Shown here: positions 50,965 through 63,634 of the stretch, in pieces
Layout: each line of letters starts with the position of its first letter
Position numbering within the stretch: the first letter of the stretch is position 1
Source of the DNA: Pteria penguin
Lineage: Eukaryota > Mollusca > Bivalvia > Pterioida > Pteriidae
Direction of reading: 5' to 3'
Assembly (NCBI GenBank): GCA_035048485.1
Contig: CM068585.1
Location: forward strand, 18,594,501 to 18,658,500
DNA: 64,000 nt
Position numbers and translations under genes: made by a program
Notes under the pieces: generated by a model
Seen by the model: only the letters and a program-made list of their open reading frames with translations
Database searches by the model: none
What the model was told of the DNA's origin: nothing

Positions 50965-51770
50965 GCACACACATACACGCATATATCTAAATCGTTTTAT
51001 TGTAGTATGTTATCCCGTTATTTTCACAAAATCAGCTTGGAAAGTTAATGATGCTTAAAATGTTGAATATACTTTCAATCTGATCATTTATTCATTTTCC
51101 AATCATAAGTACAGAAAAGTTATGGCAAGGGTGCTCATTGCTCAAAATGTTACACAAATGGATATCTTACAACAACCAGACATGCGTTGTAATCAAAGAT
51201 GGGACACATAATGAGGGCTCATACATATTTAATTACGTAATAGTGCCCATGTTATCATATCTTTCCATCTTGTGTTCTCAGTTTACCTGTTACGGTTTTT
51301 TCCAATACATACACAACGTAACAAAACAATGCACCAAAAATAAATATACCCTTTTGTAATAAAACTAACCTGTGATCTCTTATTTCATACACTACCAAAT
51401 GAATCCATGTTTCTCCTCTTTTCAGTTAAAAAAATATGGCGCCTGTAGAAAGCCTGGGTAGTGTAGACCTAGAATGACACAATGTGGTGATTCACCATGT
51501 CGTCTGCAGCATCCAATTGGAATTCAGAAAGCAAGTCTTCCGAGTCTGGGATAAATGCTGGCCTTGAATTAATGAATATATCGATTTTTTGTTTTGTACT
51601 CAACCTATTGATTTGTCGGTATTGAATCGCTCGTTTTTCTGTATTATGACCATATTCTACCAGTCAGTCCTGTGCATAATATTATTGATCAACTCTTAGA
51701 GCCCGACGCTCTCCAACCCTCGTATTATAATTGTCTTCAGACTCTGACAAAGAACCACGCGTCAGATTCA
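50610..51770. other. Upstream region of the HSPA12-like gene
   Basis: Contains an A-rich stretch (50830-50914) and a (CA)n tract at 50915-50962. The promoter and 5' UTR should lie nearer 51400-51770. No heat-shock element of the GAA..TTC..GAA type is evident. Confidence 0.45.
50915..50962. repeat. (CA)n microsatellite
   Basis: About 23 CA dinucleotides after an A-rich tract. Confidence 0.95.
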
Positions 51771-51772
51771 AC

Positions 51773-54700
51773 ATGGCGGATAGCGCGACTGCATCAAGCA
51801 AAGAGGAATCAGAAAAGCAGACGAACAGGAAAGATTTGAGTAAAGTGTCCGAGTCTAGCGTGGATAGCGAACCTTTGCAGGATTCACTTGTCACTTCCAC
51901 CGAAGAAGACGAATTTAAAATCATTGCCGCCATCGACTTTGGAACAACTTTTAGCGGCTATGCTTACGCCCTAACTACGAACAAGGATAACATCTACACA
52001 AACAGGAATTGGGGACAAACTCAGGGATTTTTGCTGCAAAAGACGCCTTCCTGTCTCCTTTTGAAACCAGATGGAGAATTTGATTCCTTTGGATTCGAAG
52101 CTGTAACCAAATTTAACGATTTAACAGAGGACGAGGCGGCGAGTCATTATTATTTTGACAGATTCAAGATGAAATTATATGACAACAAGGTAAGTGTAAA
52201 TTTATATCATGGTTGTATGACAATGACAGTGTCTTTATTCTCACGGACTGTATGACAATGCCAGATTATTCTCACGGACTGTATGACAATGCCAGTTTAT
52301 TCTCATGGATTGTATGACATTACCATTATCATTATTCTCACATATTATATGACAATGGCAGTTTATTTTCATGCATTGTTCACACATCAGTGTAGAGAAC
52401 AATTTAAACATGATACGTTTATAAATGAATATCAGCACATGCGATGAACAAATCAAACAGGAGATAAAATTGAAATCTGTCCTTGTTCACACTACGGAAT
52501 ATTGTACAATCTACCAGTTTCAATTGGTAAATTAATTTACAACAGCACATCATAGCTTTGCGCTTTTCATTGGAAGGGTTTTTCAAAGATAATCACTAAA
52601 GTCAGTTTGGATCGAAAACTCGATCGCTGAGTGCTGTAGGTGAATCATAAACATCATTATAAGATTTCTATATCTAATGATCATACAATGTTCTTTACTA
52701 TCATAAGCGATTGACACTGTAGAATGTAGGAGACAGATATACGCACGAAAGTCCACCCACACCAAGAATATGTTTTAGACGCTTCATTCATGGTGGGTAT
52801 GCTGTTTAACGTGATTACAATTTTGTACATGATTTATCAGAACATGTCAGTTCTGCCCATGTATTCATCATTTTATTTTTGTATATCTATAATCAACGGA
52901 CGTCTTCCATGTTCCCTATATACCATATAAATAGAGTTATTCTGATTCAAAATATATTTACGAAATTTTAAATGTTATTTCTCTACAACATCCATTTTTT
53001 GACTAGCTTCAGATTTCACAGCTGGATAATGATATTGATTGAACAATGATATCAATTTTTCCCTTTGACACACACAATAGAGTCGGAGCTGGAACAGTTT
53101 GTCGTATTGTCACTAACATGAATACTAAAACATTTCAACAAATATGAAATAATAAAGTTATTTGTGTTTAAATAAAACTGCACTCAAGACTGTTTATTAT
53201 TGACTTTTTAGTAAATGACTGCAAGATGTTGTCCTGTTTTCGAATTACTGTAGCTAACAGGGCAGCATCGTGTGATTATTTCTACATCGATGCATGTGTG
53301 TTCTACATGAAGCATCAACAGAAAATATTTGTCGTCATTCATCTTGTTACTTTATCTTCAAATGTCAATACTGCTGACATTTAGCCATTCAGTTATTATG
53401 CTTTTATTATTAGAAAACTTCATGTGTAAATATATTTAGTCATCTTGTGTCGTTTCAGTATATAATATCCTTATATTACATGTAATTTCTCTATAGACGA
53501 TTATGTATATATTTATTATATGTTATATCAGTATATGATACATTTCCATGAGTTGTATAGCTTCAGGCGAATAAACTATACCTATGTCATTAACACACAT
53601 GCATATTACTTACTAGTAATTTATTTATCATTATTTATTCATTTTAAACATACATGTAACTAACACCCTCTTAAACATTATCTTCATTGTCAGGGATCGA
53701 GACCGTTTGGTCTGCACTGAAATCCAATGATCAAATACTCTTAGCTGTCCAAAGCATATCATGCACAATGAAACCGCATCGAATCTCCATTTTCTTTTGT
53801 AGGTTTTAACTACTGATATACTGCTAGAAGATATGACTGGCAAAAAGGATATTTTGGCGGTCGATATTTTTGCTAAAGCTCTTTGGTTCATGAAGTCGCA
53901 CCTGTTACGTCATTTGTCGGGAACCATGGGATATGAACCTGATGTGCAGACCATACGTTGGATTATAACAGTCCCCGCTATCTGGGATGAAAATGCAAAA
54001 CAGTTCATGAGAGAAGCAGCGCATAGGGTAAATCTTATAACTGATGTATCATGCGATGATGTCCTAATGTTGTAGACCCATCCCAATTCCTTGGAAGATT
54101 TTGTGTGAAATACTTTAAAGCTATTTCCTTTTGTCTCGGAAGTTACACTTTACCACCTTCCTTGCAACCAGGATTTGTAAATGCCCATCTCAACTGTTAT
54201 TGAATCTATCTTATGCGTATTATTAGTAATATTGCTACCCGATTAACTATTGGTCGACATCGACTACCCATCGGTAGCATTGTGTCATTGGTATTAATGC
54301 TTACTGTGGGCAGCATTTATCGCTTTACATTATTGATTATGCTTGCAAGTCGTCAGCTTGGTACACATTCTACTGATACCGACAGGAGGGGTCATAGGTC
54401 AAGATCCCATATGCTAAATATTGTTGATACAGCTTGTTGACATGATTCAGACCAAATCATTTGTATTGAGACTAACTTTGTACATATACTCCTTTTGATA
54501 AGAGAACGATGAATATTGTTTTCCAAGGCCAGAAAGTCAAGGTTTCGCACTGAATATTATTGACAAATCTTTTAAACATGATACAGAAAAAATATTTGGG
54601 TTCAGCAAACTTGTTACACAAACTCTTGTTATGACAAAGGCACGATGCCTACGATTTTTCAAGGTTTGAGGTCAAAGGTCAATGTTACACGCTAAACATT

Positions 54701-57700
54701 ATTTAAGCTTGTATTCATGACACGTACCAAACGGAAAACCGTTTGGGTTTGCACCGTCAACTTGGTACACATTCTACCGATGCACTCACTATTTTTCAAG
54801 GTAAAGAGCTTAATATTCTTCAAAAGCTTGTTAACATGATATAAACTAAATCATTTAGGCTGGGTCTGTTGAGATGACGATGCCTTTTACTTTTCAAGAT
54901 GAAGGGGTAAAGGTCAAGGTAATACGCTAAACGTTGTTGAAAAACATTGTAAAACCCTCCTAACCACTTCGGCTAGAACCATCAAACTTGAAACACATAC
55001 TCTTTATGACGAAAGAACAATGCCTGTCGATTTCATTGTTAAAGGTCAAACCACATGCTCAACATTGCTGATAAACTTCATCTCATTACCAATATCTGGA
55101 GAGAAGGTTTAGGCTAGGATCGTCAGACTTGATACACATAACCCTTATGGCAAGAGGATGACGCTTTGTATTTTGATATCTATGAGAGTTGATGCATTTT
55201 AAAAATATGTTTTTCCCTTTGTAGAAAATTGCTTTCCTGAGTTTAAGGGACGAACGTATTTTGCATTGTAGACGTTGTTCTTGTTATAATTGATACCATT
55301 GGCTAATATTAGTAACGATTTACATACCAATAGTAGTTGTTGTTTCACAGTAGCAATAGGTATCAGATTATCGTTGGTGCCTATGATAAATGGCCGTTTG
55401 ATAAACCGATAACGTTTGAGTGTTGGGATTGCAAAAATAAGCCTATGGTTAGAGTCTTCCAAGTAATTGTTCACGTCTAGTCCGAAACTTCAAACCTGAA
55501 TATAATCTGGAAGTCTGATACTTTGGACAGTTAGCCAATCCTGTATTGGTCGACATAGCCAAGAACATGTATACAAAGGCAATGTAATTTTCTTTTCTTG
55601 TCTCTTGAATAAAATTTAGAGTCTCCTTGTCAGTACACCAAATATTGAAAGAAATTACTGAGAAAAATTAATGAGAATGAGTTATGAGAGGATTATACTT
55701 AATGAATTGCAGGGCGGACTGATTGACAATACTCACAGTAACCAGCTCCTTATAGCACTCGAACCCGAGGCCGCGTCGCTCACGTGCAGAACTATTCCAG
55801 CCAACACGTTCGTAGGTTACAATGAAAACCAATTGTCTAAACCTACTTTCGAACCTGGGACTAAATATCTAGTGGTGGACGCTGGAGGTAAGTATACTGA
55901 ATCTGTGTTTAAAGCATACTTAGTTATATGTCTTTACAAAGTTTCAAAGCATATTATCTTTTTATTGCATGCTGTTTAAATTACGTGCCGCAAACAGAAA
56001 TACATGTACATTGTATCACTAAAGACTTATTATACCTCTATTAAGATTGTAGAATTCTGATTGGTTGATTATGAGCCACTAAAATGACTTATGACTCAAA
56101 AATACACCACGTGATAACTATTGGCCGGAAAATGAAATAATGACCGGGTCATTAATATTACTGACCACCAAATATGACAGACGTAGAAACCTAATATGGC
56201 GGCGATCGCACGCCTCAGATACGGACTATGTTTTAGTTGTATTGTTTGGATTGGGTTTTTGGTATTTGTGTGTATGCGTAAAAGAGGAGGGAGTTCTCGT
56301 CTTCGAACTTTGTGCTACCCTTTAGTCTATACATTATATTATTGAAATTATAATTAAATCAATGACCCTTGCCCTCAGACTGAAGAACAGCATATATAAC
56401 ATGAATATTTCACTAAATATTCTTAATATATAGAATTTCGGTATAATAAAACAATTAATTACACCAAAGAGGTCAGTATGACAAATTGATGACCCTCGAC
56501 CTTGCATTCGAGGTGTAAGTTTGTAAGGTCTCGGGCAAGTCAGACCACCTCCAGTGCAAGGTCTTGGGTCATCTATTTGCCATATTGACCTCATAGGGAG
56601 TAATTAATTGTATAATATAAAGTACTTACGATCTAAGGTAAGAGTGATTATACTTATGATAAATAAAGAAGAATTATTTTATGTACAATGTACATATTTA
56701 TTTGTAGGTGGTACAATAGACATTGTTGCTCACAAAGTAAGGAAGGATGGAAAAATACGAGAACTGTTCCGGGCAACAGGAGGGGCTTGGGGAGGGACCA
56801 TGATAGACTTGCAGTTTACGAATCTCCTCTACAAAATATTTGGGGAGGATTTTATAGGATCCTTTCAGAAAGAGTTCCCGAAAGATTACGTAGAATTGCT
56901 GCAAGATTTCGAAATAAAGAAACGCGGGGAATGCGAGAGTGTTCGAGTTTCACTTCCGTACAATTTTTGTAACTTTAAACATGAAAATAGATCTGTCCAG
57001 CAGTGCATCAAGGAGTATTCTTCTACTAAAGAATCAGAAGTAAAGTTTTCGTCTGGGAAATTGGTACTATCGTCTGCGATAGTAGACTCATTGTTTGAAG
57101 ATTCACTTTTTCAGATTATAGATCACATCGAACACTTGCTTCTTCGACCAAAATTGAGAGACTTGAATTATATATTTCTAGTAGGAGGCTTTGCAGAATC
57201 GGCTCGACTTCAGGCATCGATCAAAAGTGCCTTCTCTGAACGTGTCACAGTCCTTATTCCAGAAGAGGCAAGTCTGTCTGTCGTGAAAGGAGCAGTAGCT
57301 TTCGGATGCGACCCAAGCTCAATTTGTCAAAGAATATGTCGATATACATACGGGGTGGGCTCATATTTACCGTTTGATGAAGGTGAGCACAGAGAAGACC
57401 TCAGAGTAACTTCAGATGAACTTGTTTTATGCAAAAATATTTTCCAAACATGGGCAGAGGCCGGAGAAGTGATAGGCCACCGTGAAATTTGGCGGGAAAC
57501 CTACACACCCATAATAACCAATCAGAAAGGAATAATATTTGAATTTTTTAAATCCGCAAAACGTCACGTGAAATACACTGACGAGGATTCAGTGGAAAAG
57601 TGTGGATGCCTTGTGGTGGAGATGCCAGACGTGACGGGAGATAAAGAGAGGGCAGTTGACCTTGAAGTTGTGTTTGGTGGTACCGAAATCAAAGTGGTGG

Positions 57701-57759
57701 GTTATGATCACACCAGTCAAACTCGTCGCGAAACTTATATTGATTTTCTTGGAGTCTAG
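51773..57759 (+). CDS. HSPA12A/B-like heat shock 70 family protein, four exons
   Basis: Exons 51773-52189, 53803-54027, 55713-55887 and 56708-57759 total 1869 nt, 622 residues. Junctions are GT-AG with phases 0, 0 and 1, and the frame is continuous. The start is the first ATG after an in-frame stop (51728), with A at -3 and G at +4. The family is an actin-fold ATPase: phosphate-1 loop DFGTTFSGYA (55-64), VPAIW (196-200), ALEPEAAS (229-236), phosphate-2 loop VVDAGGGTIDI (268-278), adenosine motif LVGGFAES (430-437) and GAVAFG (467-472). All key glycines are present, so ATP binding is probably intact. Residues 1-48 are Ser/Glu-rich and disordered-looking. There is no canonical EEVD tail and no separate HSP70 substrate-binding domain, as in HSPA12. 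Length fits the family (about 600-690). HSPA12 genes are expanded in bivalves, with some members responsive to stress; the substrate here is unknown. It is probably cytosolic, since no signal peptide is seen. Confidence 0.92.
52205..52385. repeat. Short minisatellite in intron 1, about 31 bp unit
   Basis: Four to five units of GACTGTATGACAATGCCAG + TTTATTCTCACG, decaying downstream. It starts 15 bases after the exon 1 donor. The rest of intron 1 (52390-53800) shows nothing recognisable. Confidence 0.75.
54350..55170 (+). repeat. Diverged repeat in intron 2, about 120-150 bp unit
   Basis: Five to six blocks share AACTTGGTACACATTCT, GACAAAG.ACGATGCCT, TTTTCAAGGT..AAGGTCAA and CATGATA.A.ACCAAATCATTTGG. 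Same general style as the dispersed GGTCAAGGTCA repeats of bivalves. No coding frame. Confidence 0.6.
56469..56592. mobile_element. Foldback MITE (124 bp) in intron 3
   Basis: Arms of about 38 bp: GAGGTCAGTATGACAAAT..GATGACCC and its complement, ending CATATTGACCTC, with ACCTTGCA next to the loop on both sides. No obvious duplication at the flanks (ACCAAA and ATAGGG). Confidence 0.7.
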
Positions 57760-58081
57760 CTGTTTTGATTTTGTCGACGTATCGGTTGTGCTTTAAAGTG
57801 TCCTTGTTTGCTAAAAATAACTTTCGTTGGGACAAAATACCCTCTTTCTGATGGCTAATGGTATAATGAGAGTGAAGATCCAGGATTTCAATTATTAAGG
57901 CAGATTAACATTACTACATGTACTGCTTTATTTCAACATAAGTTAAATTGACTTCGAAACTGTATACATATACTGTATACAAGTATATCGTGAACTGCAG
58001 ATAATTTTTGTAATTTTGTAAACGGGTTATCTTCCAAATGTGATTTAAGTTGAAAATTAATTTGGTTTTTATTCATGTTGA

Positions 58082-58087
58082 AATAAA
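58082..58087 (+). terminator. Likely poly(A) signal of the HSPA12-like gene
   Basis: AATAAA 323 bases after the stop codon, in an AT-rich 3' flank. Confidence 0.5.
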
Positions 58088-58288
58088 TTGTTCAAATGGC
58101 AGTAAATGTAAACTTTCATTCGAGTTTGAAAAGATAAAGTGGTATAAAAGCTGAACATCATTATCTGAAAATAATGCTAACCGTGTTCAAAGCGAACAAA
58201 GGGAAATAACTCCCAGGTGTTTTAAAATGTTACAGGAATATTAGGGAATGGATATAACCATGCAAATATAAAGCAAGACATATTTGTC

Positions 58289-58365
58289 CTTCGGAGGAGA
58301 CAGCATAAACCTAGGTTCCCTGTCATAATGTACGTAGGTAAAAGATCCCTCACTGCCTTGATTTG
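58289..58365 (+). mobile_element. SINE family B fragment
   Basis: TCGGAGGAGACAGCATAAAC and GGTAAAAGATCCCTCACTGC align with the body of the copy at 45706-45966. Head and tail are missing. Confidence 0.5.
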
Positions 58366-59102
58366 AGTATTTACAGGGGATAAAATTAACATAATAACAC
58401 TTAAATGAACTATGATCAAAATCGCTACATTATGTGAAAAATAATGGGCAAAAAATAAGATTACATGTCCTTAATTCAAGGTCATCTTCAGGTCCATGTT
58501 TGGTGTGATAGGTCATCTTCAGGTCCATGTTTGGTATGACAGGTCATCTTCAGGTCCATGTTTGGTGTGAAAAATCATCTTCAGGTCCATGTGTGGTGTT
58601 ATAGGTGATCTTCAGGTCCATGTTTGGTATGAAAAGGTCATCTTCAGATCCATTTTTGACGTGATAGGTCATTTTCAGGTCCATGTTTGGTATGACAGGT
58701 CATCTTCAGGTCCATGTCTGGTGTAACAGGTCATTTTCAGGTCCATGTTTGGTATGATAGGTCATTTTCAGGTCCATGTCTGGTGTAACAGGTCATCTTC
58801 AGGTCCATGTTTGGTGCGACAGGTCATCTTCAGGTCATGTTTGGTGTGATAGGTCATGGGACATCTTCACATCCATCTTTGGTGTGAAAGGTCATCTTCA
58901 CGTCCATGTTTGGTGTAATAGGTCATATTCACGTCTGTGTTTGGTATGATAGGTAATCTTGAGGTCCATGTTTGGTGATAGGTCATATTCACGTTTATGT
59001 TTGGTATGAAAGGTCATCTTCAGGTCAATGTTTGGTTTGACAGGTCATCTTCAGGTCCATGTTTGGTGTGACAGGTCATCTTCAGGTCCATGTGTGGTGT
59101 GA

Positions 59103-60490
59103 TAGGTTATCTTCATGTCCATCTTTGGGGTGACAGGTCATCGTCAGGTCCATGTTTGGTGTGACATAGTCATCTTCACATCCATGCTTGGTGTGATAGG
59201 TCATATTCAGATCCATGTTTGGTGTGACATGTCATCTTCAGGTCCATGTTTGGTGATAGGTCATCGTCAGGTCCATGTTTGGCGTGATAAGTCACCTACA
59301 GGTCCATGTTTGGTGTGATAGGTCATCTTAAGGTCCATGTTTGGTGTGACAGGTCATCTTCAGGTCCATGTTTGGTGTGATAGTTCATCTTCAGGACCAT
59401 GTTTGATGTGACATGCCATCTTCAGGTCAATGTTTGGCGTGATAGGTCATCTTCAGGTCCATGTTTGATGCGACATGTCACCTTCAGGTCAATGTTTGGT
59501 GTGATAGGTCATCGTCAGGTCCATGCTTGGCGTGATAGGTCATCTTCAGGTCCATGTTTGGTGTGATGGGTCATCTTCACGTCCATGTTTGGCGTGATAG
59601 GTCATCATCAGGCCCATGTTTGATGTGACATGTCATCTCCAGGTCAATGTTTGGTATGAAAAGGTCATCTTCACGTCCATGTTTGACGTGATAGGTCATC
59701 TTCAGGCCCATGTCTGGTGTGACAGGTAATTTTGAGGTCCATGTTTGGTATGACAGGTCATATTCAGGTCCATGCCTGGTGTAACAGGTCATTTTCAGGT
59801 CCATGTTTGGTATGATAGGTCATTTTCAGGTCCATGTCTGGTGTAATAGGTCATCTTCAGGTCCATGTTTGGTGCGACAGGTCATTTTCAGGTCCATGTT
59901 TGGTGTGACAGGTCATCTTCAGGTCCATGTGTGGTGTGATAGGTCATCTTCATGTCCATCTTTGGTGTGATAGGTCATCGTCAGGTCCATGTTTGGTGTG
60001 ACATAGTCATCTTCACATCCATGCTTGGTGTGATAGGTCATATTCAGATCCATGTTTGGTGTGACATGTCATCTTCAGGTCCATGTTTGGTGATAGGTCA
60101 TCGTCAGGTCCATGTTTGGCGTGATAAGTCACCTACAGGTCCATGTTTGGTGTGATAGGTCATCTTAAGGTCCATGTTTGGTGTGACAGGTCATCTTCAG
60201 GTCCATGTTTGGTGTGATAGTTCATCTTCAGGACCATGTTTGATGTGACATGCCATCTTCAGGTCAATGTTTGGCGTGATAGGTCATCTTCAGGTCCATG
60301 TTTGATGCGACATGTCACCTTCAGGTCAATGTTTGGTGTGATAGGTCATCGTCAGGTCCATGCTTGGCGTGATAGGTCATCTTCAGGTCCATGTTTGGTG
60401 TGATGGGTCATCTTCACGTCCATGTTTGGCGTGATAGGTCATCATCAGGCCCATGTTTGATGCGACATGTCATCTTCAGGTCAATGTTTG
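59103..60490. repeat. 837-bp higher-order repeat (27 x 31 bp) within the satellite
   Basis: The stretch beginning near 59115 recurs at 59952 with the same unusual units in the same order (GACATAGTCATCTTCACATC, GATAAGTCACCTACAGG, GACATGCCATCTTCAGG, GAAAAGGTCATCTTCACG). The offset is 837 bp. Confidence 0.85.
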
Positions 60491-63400
60491 GTATGAAAAG
60501 GTCATCTTCACGTCCATGTTTGACGTGATAGGTCATCTTCAGGTCCATGTTTGGTGTGACAGGTAATTTTCAGGTCCATGTTTGGTATGAAAGGTCATCT
60601 TCAGGTCCATGTCTGGTGTAACAGGTCATTTTCAGGTCCATGTTTGGTATGATAGGTCATTTTCAGGTCCATGTCTGGTGTAACAGGTCATCTTCAGGTC
60701 CATGTTTGGTGCGACAGGTAATTTTCAGGTCCATGTTTGGTGTGATAGGTCATGGGACATCTTCACATCCATCTTTGGTGTGAAAGGTTATCTTCACGTC
60801 CATGTTTGGCGTGATAGGTCATCTTGAGGTCCATGTTTGGTGTGATAGGTCTTCTTAAGGTCAATGTTTGGTGTGACAGGTCATCTTCAGGTCCATGTTT
60901 GATGTGATAGTTCATCTTCAGGGCCATGTTTGGTATAACAGGTCATCCTCAGGACCATGTTTGATGCGACATGTCATCTTCATGTCAATGTTTGATGCGA
61001 CATGTCACCTTCAGGTCAATGTTTGGTGTGATAGGCCATCGTCAGGTCCATGTTTGGCGTGATAGGTCATCTTCACGTCCATGTTTGGCGTGATAGGTCA
61101 TCATCAGGTCCATGTTTGATGTGACATGTCATCTTCAGGTCAATGTTTGGCGTGATAGGTCATCTTCAGGTCCATGTGTGGCGTGATAGGTCATCTTCAG
61201 GTCCATGTTTGGTGTGACAGGTCATATTCAGGCCCATGTTTGGTGTGATAGGTCATCTTCAGGTACATGTTTTATGTGACATGTCATCTTCAGGTCAATG
61301 TTTGTTGTGATAGGTCATCTTCACGTCCATGTTTGGCGTGATAGGTCATGTTCAGGTCCATGTTTGGTGTGATAGATCATCTTCAGGGCCATGTTTGATG
61401 CGACATGTCAACTTCTGGTCCATGTTTGGAGTGATGGGTCATCTTCACGTCCATGTTTGGCGTGAAAGGTCATCCTCAGGTCAATGTTTGATGTGACATG
61501 TCATCTTCAGGTCAATGTTTGGCGTGATAGGTCATCTTCAGGTCCATGTGTAGCATGATAGGTCATCTTCAGGTCCATGTTTGGTGTGACAGGTCATATT
61601 CAGGCCCATGTTTGGCGTGATAGGTCATCTTCAGGTCCATGTTTGATGCGACATGTCATCTTCAGGTCAATGTTTGGTGTGATAGGTCATCTTCACGTCC
61701 CTGTTTGGCGTGATAGGTCATCTTCAGGTTCATGTTTGGTGTGACAGGTCATCTTTATGCCCATGTTTGGTATGACAGGTCATCTTTAGGTCCATGTTTG
61801 GTATGACAGGTCATCTTTAGGTCCATGTTTGGTGCGACAGGTCATCTTCACGTCCATATTTGATGCGACATGTCATCTTCAGGTCCATGTGTGGTGTGAT
61901 AGGTCATCTGTAGGTCCATGTTTGGCGTGATAGGTCATCTTCATGTCCATGTTTGGAATGATAGGTCATCTTCCGGTACATGTTTAATGCGACATGTCAC
62001 CTTCAGGTCAATGTTTGTTGTGATAGGTCATCTTCACGTCCATGTTTGGCGTGATAGGTCATCTTCAGGGCCATGTTTGGTATGACATGTCATCTTCAGG
62101 ACCATGTTTGATGCGACATGTCAACTTCTGGTCCATGTTAGGAGTGATGGATTATCTTCACGTCCATGTTTGGCGTGATAGGTCATCCTCAGGTCCATGT
62201 TTGATGCGACATGTCACCTTCAGGTCAATGTTTGGCGTGATAGGTCATCTTCAGGTCCATGTGTAGCATGATAGGTCATATTCAGGCCCATGTTTGGCGT
62301 GATAGGTCATCTTCAGGTCCATGTTTGATGCGACATGTCATCTTCAGGTCAATGTTTGGTGTGATAGGTCATCTTCACGTCCATGTTTGGCGTGATAGGT
62401 CATCTTCAGGTTTATATTTGGTGTGACAGGTCATCTTTATGCCCATGTTTGGTATGACAGGTCATCTTTAGGTCCATGTTTGGTATGACAGGTCATCTTT
62501 AGGTCCATGTTTGGTGCGACAGGTCATCTTCACGTCCATGTTTGATGCGACATGTCATCTTCAGGTCCATGTTTGATGCGACATGTCATCTTCAGGTCCA
62601 TGTTTGGTGTGATAGGTCATCTTCAGGTCCATGTTTGGCGTGATAGGTCATCTTCATGTCCATGTTTGGAATGATAGGTTATCTTCACGTCCATGTTTGG
62701 CGTGACAGGTCATATTCAGGTCCATGTTTGGTGCGACAGGTCATCTTTAGGTCCATGTTTGATGCGACATGTCAACTTCAGGTCCGTGTTTGGCAAGATA
62801 GGTTATTTTCAGGTCCGTGTTTGGCGTGATAGGTTATCTTCAGGACCATGTCTGGTATGATAGGTCATCTTCAGGTCCATGTTTGATGCGACATGTCATG
62901 TTTGGCGTGATAGGTCATCTTCAGATCGATGTTTGGTGTGACAGGTCATCTTCAGGTCCATGTATGGTGTGACAGGTCATCTTCACATCCATGTTTGGCG
63001 TGATAGGTGATCTTCAGGTTCATGTTTGGTGTGACAGGTCATCTTCAGGTCCATGTTTGGTGTGACAGGTCATCTTCATGTCCATGTTTGGTGTGACAGG
63101 TCATCTTCAGGTCCATGTTTTGTGTGACAGCACATCTTCAGGTCCATGTTTGGTGCGACAGGTCATCTTCAGGTCCATGTTTGGTGTGACGGGTCATCTT
63201 CAGGTCCATGTTTGGTGTGATAGGTCATCTTCATGTCCATGTTTGGAATGATAGGTCATCTTCAAGTCCATGTTTGGTGTGACGGGTCATCTTCAGGTCC
63301 ATGTTTGGTGTGACAGGTCATCTTCAGGTCCATGTTTGGTGTGACAGGTCATCTTCAGGTCGAAGTTTTAGTGTGACCGGTCATCTTCACGTCCATGTTT

Positions 63401-63634
63401 TGTGTGACAGTACATCTTCAGGTCCATGTTTGGTATGACAGGTCATATTCAGGTCCATGTTTGGTGCGACAGGTCACCTTCAGGTCCATGTTTGGTGTGA
63501 CGGGTCATCTTCAGGTCCATGTTTGGTGTGACAGGTCACCTTCAGGTCGATGTTTTGTGCGACAGGTCATCTTCAGGTCGATGTTCGGTGTGACAGGTCA
63601 CCTTCATGTACATGTTTGGTGAAACAGGTCACTT

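Noticed and set aside
51731..51772. Longer start of the HSPA12-like protein
   Set aside because: The extension would begin with TTG after a stop; the first ATG is at 51773.
56608..56707. Upstream in-frame extension of the last HSPA12 exon with its own ATG
   Set aside because: The acceptor TTTATTTGTAG at 56707 and the split glycine codon of the DAGGGT motif show that this part is intron.
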